DNA of 9,364 nucleotides from Bacteroidota bacterium (GTDB lineage Bacteria > Bacteroidota > Bacteroidia > UBA7662), in the NCBI GenBank assembly GCA_016868485.1, contig VGGT01000059.1, forward strand, positions 1 to 9,364. Reading direction: 5' to 3'. This document shows positions 7,037 through 9,364 of the stretch, piece by piece (position 1 is the stretch's first letter; the number at the start of each line of letters is the position of its first letter). A program made the translations under genes and the position numbers. Below the pieces are notes generated by a model that was not told the origin of the DNA, made no database searches, and saw only the letters and a list, made by a program, of their open reading frames with translations.

Positions 7037-7044
7037 TATTTTTG
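7037..7044 (+). promoter_or_regulatory. Bacteroidota-type -7 promoter element for gcvP
   Basis: TATTTTTG matches TAnnTTTG exactly, in the context cgTATTTTTGC shared with the feoA box at 1829. Transcription would begin near 7049-7051, giving a leader of about 13-20 nt before the ATG candidates at 7064 and 7070. That is too short for a glycine riboswitch. No clear -33 TTG was found at the expected distance. Confidence 0.55.
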
Positions 7045-7063
7045 CGGCGATTTTATATTATCA

Positions 7064-9364
7064 ATGGCAATGAACCATACCACCCCATCCGATTTTCAGT
7101 CACGCCACCTAGGTCCACGACCATCCGATGTCGGTGCCATGTTGCACACCATTGGTGTGGGCTCAGTCGATGAATTGATCGATCAAACCATCCCCCAAGG
7201 CATTCGCCGCTTGGACCAAATGGAAATGCCGGCTCCCATGAATGAACAGGAGCTGATCGAGCATTTGAGGGCACTGGCCGATCAAAACCAGGTGTATCAA
7301 TGCCATATTGGAATGGGCTACTACCCCGTTCAGGTGCCGGGCGTCATTCAAAGGAACATTTTAGAGAATCCGGGTTGGTATACCCAATACACGCCCTATC
7401 AAGCAGAGATTGCCCAAGGTCGTCTCGAGGCGCTTCTCAACTTCCAAACCTTGGTGTGCGACCTCACCGGTATGGATATCGCCAATGCCTCTCTACTCGA
7501 TGAGGCTACAGCCGCTGCAGAAGCGATGTTGATGCTCTTCGCTCAAAGAAACCGGGCGGAAAGCCGCAAATTTTTCGTCTCCAATAAAGTATTTCCCCAG
7601 ACACGGGCGGTTTTGCAGACGCGCGCCGAGCCCCTGGGTATCGAATTGGTTTTTGGACGCGTGGATGATTTTGGATTCGATGAGGATCATTTTGGGATGA
7701 TCTTTCAGTACCCCGATGGATACGGACGGATACGCGACTACAAGCAAATGGTGAAAAGGGCAGCTGAACGGCAAATCTTTGTGGCGGTGATCGCCGATCC
7801 GATGGCCTTGGTGTTGCTCGAATCGCCCGGATCGTGGGGTGCCGATGTGGTGGTGGGGAGCATGCAGCGATTTGGCGTGCCCATGGGCTATGGCGGTCCA
7901 CACGCCGCCTATTTTGCCACACGCGATGCATTCAAACGCAATTTACCGGGTCGGTTGATTGGGGTATCGCGTGATGCTCATGGTCGGGTGGCCCTCAGAA
8001 TGGCTCTACAGACACGCGAACAACACATTCGGCGCGAAAAAGCGACCTCTAATATTTGTACCGCCCAAGTACTCTTGGCTATTATGTCGTCGATGTATGC
8101 CGTTTACCATGGGCCGGACGGGCTCAAACAAATCGCACTGCGCATCCACCGGCGCGCCGCTGTGCTCGATGCTGCCCTCCAAATGATGGGCTTTAAGCAG
8201 GTCAATGCCCAATATTTCGATACCCTACAGGTGGAACTTCCCGAGGAAGAACTCCAGAAACTCAAGAACATAGCGGAGGGCAAACGCATCAACCTCAACT
8301 TTTTGGTGCCCGGGCAAGTAGGGGTTTCGGTGGATGAAACCACCAGCCTCGCGCAACTCTCCCAAGTAGCCCTGGTATTTGCGGCCATCACCAACGGCAA
8401 ACAGGTCGATTTGGGGGCGCTTGACAAGGAATCTAAGGGGCTCATTCATCCTGATTTTTTACGCAAGGATGAGATTTTGCAGCACCCTGTTTTTCATTCA
8501 TACCGCAGCGAACACCAGATGCTCCGGTACATTAAGCGACTGGAATCGCGCGATTTATCGCTGTGCCACAGCATGATCCCCTTGGGTTCATGCACCATGA
8601 AGTTGAATTCCACCACCGAGATGATCGCCGTAACCTGGCCCGAATTTGCTCATTTGCATCCATTTGCACCTGTTGAGCAGGCCAAGGGCTACAAGAGCAT
8701 GTTCGATATGCTCACCGAGGATTTGCGTCAGGTGACGGGTTTCCCGGGCATCAGCTTGCAACCGAATTCGGGCGCTCAGGGCGAATATGCCGGTCTAATG
8801 GTGATCCGCGCCTACCACCTGAGTCGGGGCGATGGACACAGAAACATCGCATTGATTCCTTCCTCGGCCCACGGCACCAATCCGGCCTCGGCCGTGATGG
8901 CGGGTATGCAGGTGGTGGTGGTGGCCTGCGACGAGCGCGGCAACATTTCTTTGGATGATCTGAAGGCGCAAGCGGCACGGCATGCCGATCGATTGGCCGC
9001 CTTGATGGTGACCTACCCCTCGACCCACGGGGTGTTCGAGACCACCATTCGCGAAATCTGCAGCGTCATCCACGAGTATGGAGGGCAGGTGTATATGGAT
9101 GGCGCCAATATGAACGCCCAGGTAGGCCTCACCAGTCCGGCGCTCATTGGCGCGGATGTTTGTCACCTCAACCTCCACAAGACCTTTTGTATACCCCACG
9201 GTGGTGGCGGACCCGGTATGGGCCCCATTGGCGTAGCCGCTCACCTTGCACCCTTTTTGCCTAGCCATCCCTTAGTTGAGGTGAACCCATCTCAATCAGC
9301 CATCACTCCCGTTTCGGGTGCGCCTTGGGGCAGTGCTGGCATCCTTCCGATCCCCTATGCTTAT
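7064..9364 (+). CDS. gcvP: Glycine dehydrogenase (decarboxylating), P-protein, 3' truncated by window
   Basis: The frame stays open for 767 codons to the window edge; the full protein is usually about 950-970 residues, so roughly four fifths is present. GcvP decarboxylates glycine with pyridoxal phosphate and passes the aminomethyl group to lipoyl-GcvH in the cytosolic glycine cleavage system. N-terminal half: DFQSRHLGPRPSDVGAML, GMGYY (83-87), RNILENPGWYTQYTPYQAE, LTGMDIANASLLDEATAAAE. C-terminal half: SMIPLGSCTMK (503-513), QPNSGAQGEYAG, SSAHGTNPASA (600-610), MDGANMNAQVGL and LNLHKTFCIPHGGGGPG, where Lys706 (codon 9179-9181) is the PLP-binding lysine. Both halves are in one chain, as in the fused P-protein rather than split GcvPA/GcvPB. 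Starts at 7064 (ATG GCA ATG) or 7070 are both possible. No frameshift is seen. gcvT and gcvH are not in the window. Confidence 0.97.
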   Translation, partial: MAMNHTTPSDFQSRHLGPRPSDVGAMLHTIGVGSVDELIDQTIPQGIRRLDQMEMPAPMNEQELIEHLRALADQNQVYQCHIGMGYYPVQVPGVIQRNILENPGWYTQYTPYQAEIAQGRLEALLNFQTLVCDLTGMDIANASLLDEATAAAEAMLMLFAQRNRAESRKFFVSNKVFPQTRAVLQTRAEPLGIELVFGRVDDFGFDEDHFGMIFQYPDGYGRIRDYKQMVKRAAERQIFVAVIADPMALVLLESPGSWGADVVVGSMQRFGVPMGYGGPHAAYFATRDAFKRNLPGRLIGVSRDAHGRVALRMALQTREQHIRREKATSNICTAQVLLAIMSSMYAVYHGPDGLKQIALRIHRRAAVLDAALQMMGFKQVNAQYFDTLQVELPEEELQKLKNIAEGKRINLNFLVPGQVGVSVDETTSLAQLSQVALVFAAITNGKQVDLGALDKESKGLIHPDFLRKDEILQHPVFHSYRSEHQMLRYIKRLESRDLSLCHSMIPLGSCTMKLNSTTEMIAVTWPEFAHLHPFAPVEQAKGYKSMFDMLTEDLRQVTGFPGISLQPNSGAQGEYAGLMVIRAYHLSRGDGHRNIALIPSSAHGTNPASAVMAGMQVVVVACDERGNISLDDLKAQAARHADRLAALMVTYPSTHGVFETTIREICSVIHEYGGQVYMDGANMNAQVGLTSPALIGADVCHLNLHKTFCIPHGGGGPGMGPIGVAAHLAPFLPSHPLVEVNPSQSAITPVSGAPWGSAGILPIPYAY

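Noticed and set aside
7045..7063. Glycine riboswitch before gcvP
   Set aside because: The probable leader is about 20 nt or less, far too short for a glycine aptamer.
6982..7083. Longer antiporter start at 7083
   Set aside because: It would overlap the gcvP start and encode the promoter region; the added residues resemble no known part of the family.
7493..7931. - strand open frames of about 140 residues inside gcvP
   Set aside because: They lie antisense to strongly conserved GcvP sequence and show no recognisable domain.

Overview
This window looks like ordinary chromosome from a member of the Bacteroidota, probably one with a fairly balanced base composition. Four things point there: two exact TATTTTTG boxes (the TAnnTTTG -7 element of Bacteroidota promoters), no clear Shine-Dalgarno sequences, a left-edge gene tail resembling the C-terminus of Fibrobacter-succinogenes-major-paralog (FISUMP) proteins, and Bacteroidota-like versions of FeoB, SprT-like and NhaC-family proteins. 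No mobile element, CRISPR array, tRNA or rRNA was seen.

Layout, left to right. (1) Positions 1-51 hold the last 16 codons of a + strand gene that enters from outside, followed by a strong hairpin and T-run terminator (99-147). (2) Positions 263-1801, - strand: a polysaccharide flippase of the Wzx/MATE-like type. (3) A divergent intergenic region of about 110 bp carries a TATTTTTG box and three tandem 19-bp repeats that run into the start of feoA. (4) feoA (1911-2189) and feoB (2186-4315), + strand, overlap by 4 bp (ATGA) and form a ferrous iron uptake operon. After a 42-bp gap comes a SprT-like zinc metallopeptidase gene (4358-4993), possibly co-transcribed. (5) A - strand NhaC-type Na+/H+ antiporter gene (4990-about 6981) converges on the sprT-like gene; the two stop codons share the palindrome TTAA. 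It contains an in-frame 15-bp minisatellite encoding an Ala/Gly-rich loop. (6) A short divergent region with a second TATTTTTG box leads into gcvP (7064 to the right edge, incomplete), the pyridoxal-phosphate glycine decarboxylase of the glycine cleavage system.

The genes are mainly housekeeping: envelope polysaccharide export, Fe(II) import, a metallopeptidase, cation/proton homeostasis and one-carbon metabolism. Only feoA-feoB form an obvious functional unit. I found no convincing new multigene system. The items most worth a second look are the 19-bp tandem repeats in the feoA leader, the 15-bp minisatellite in the antiporter, the absence of ATG starts on both sides of the flippase/feoA divergence, and the zero-spacer convergence at TTAA.
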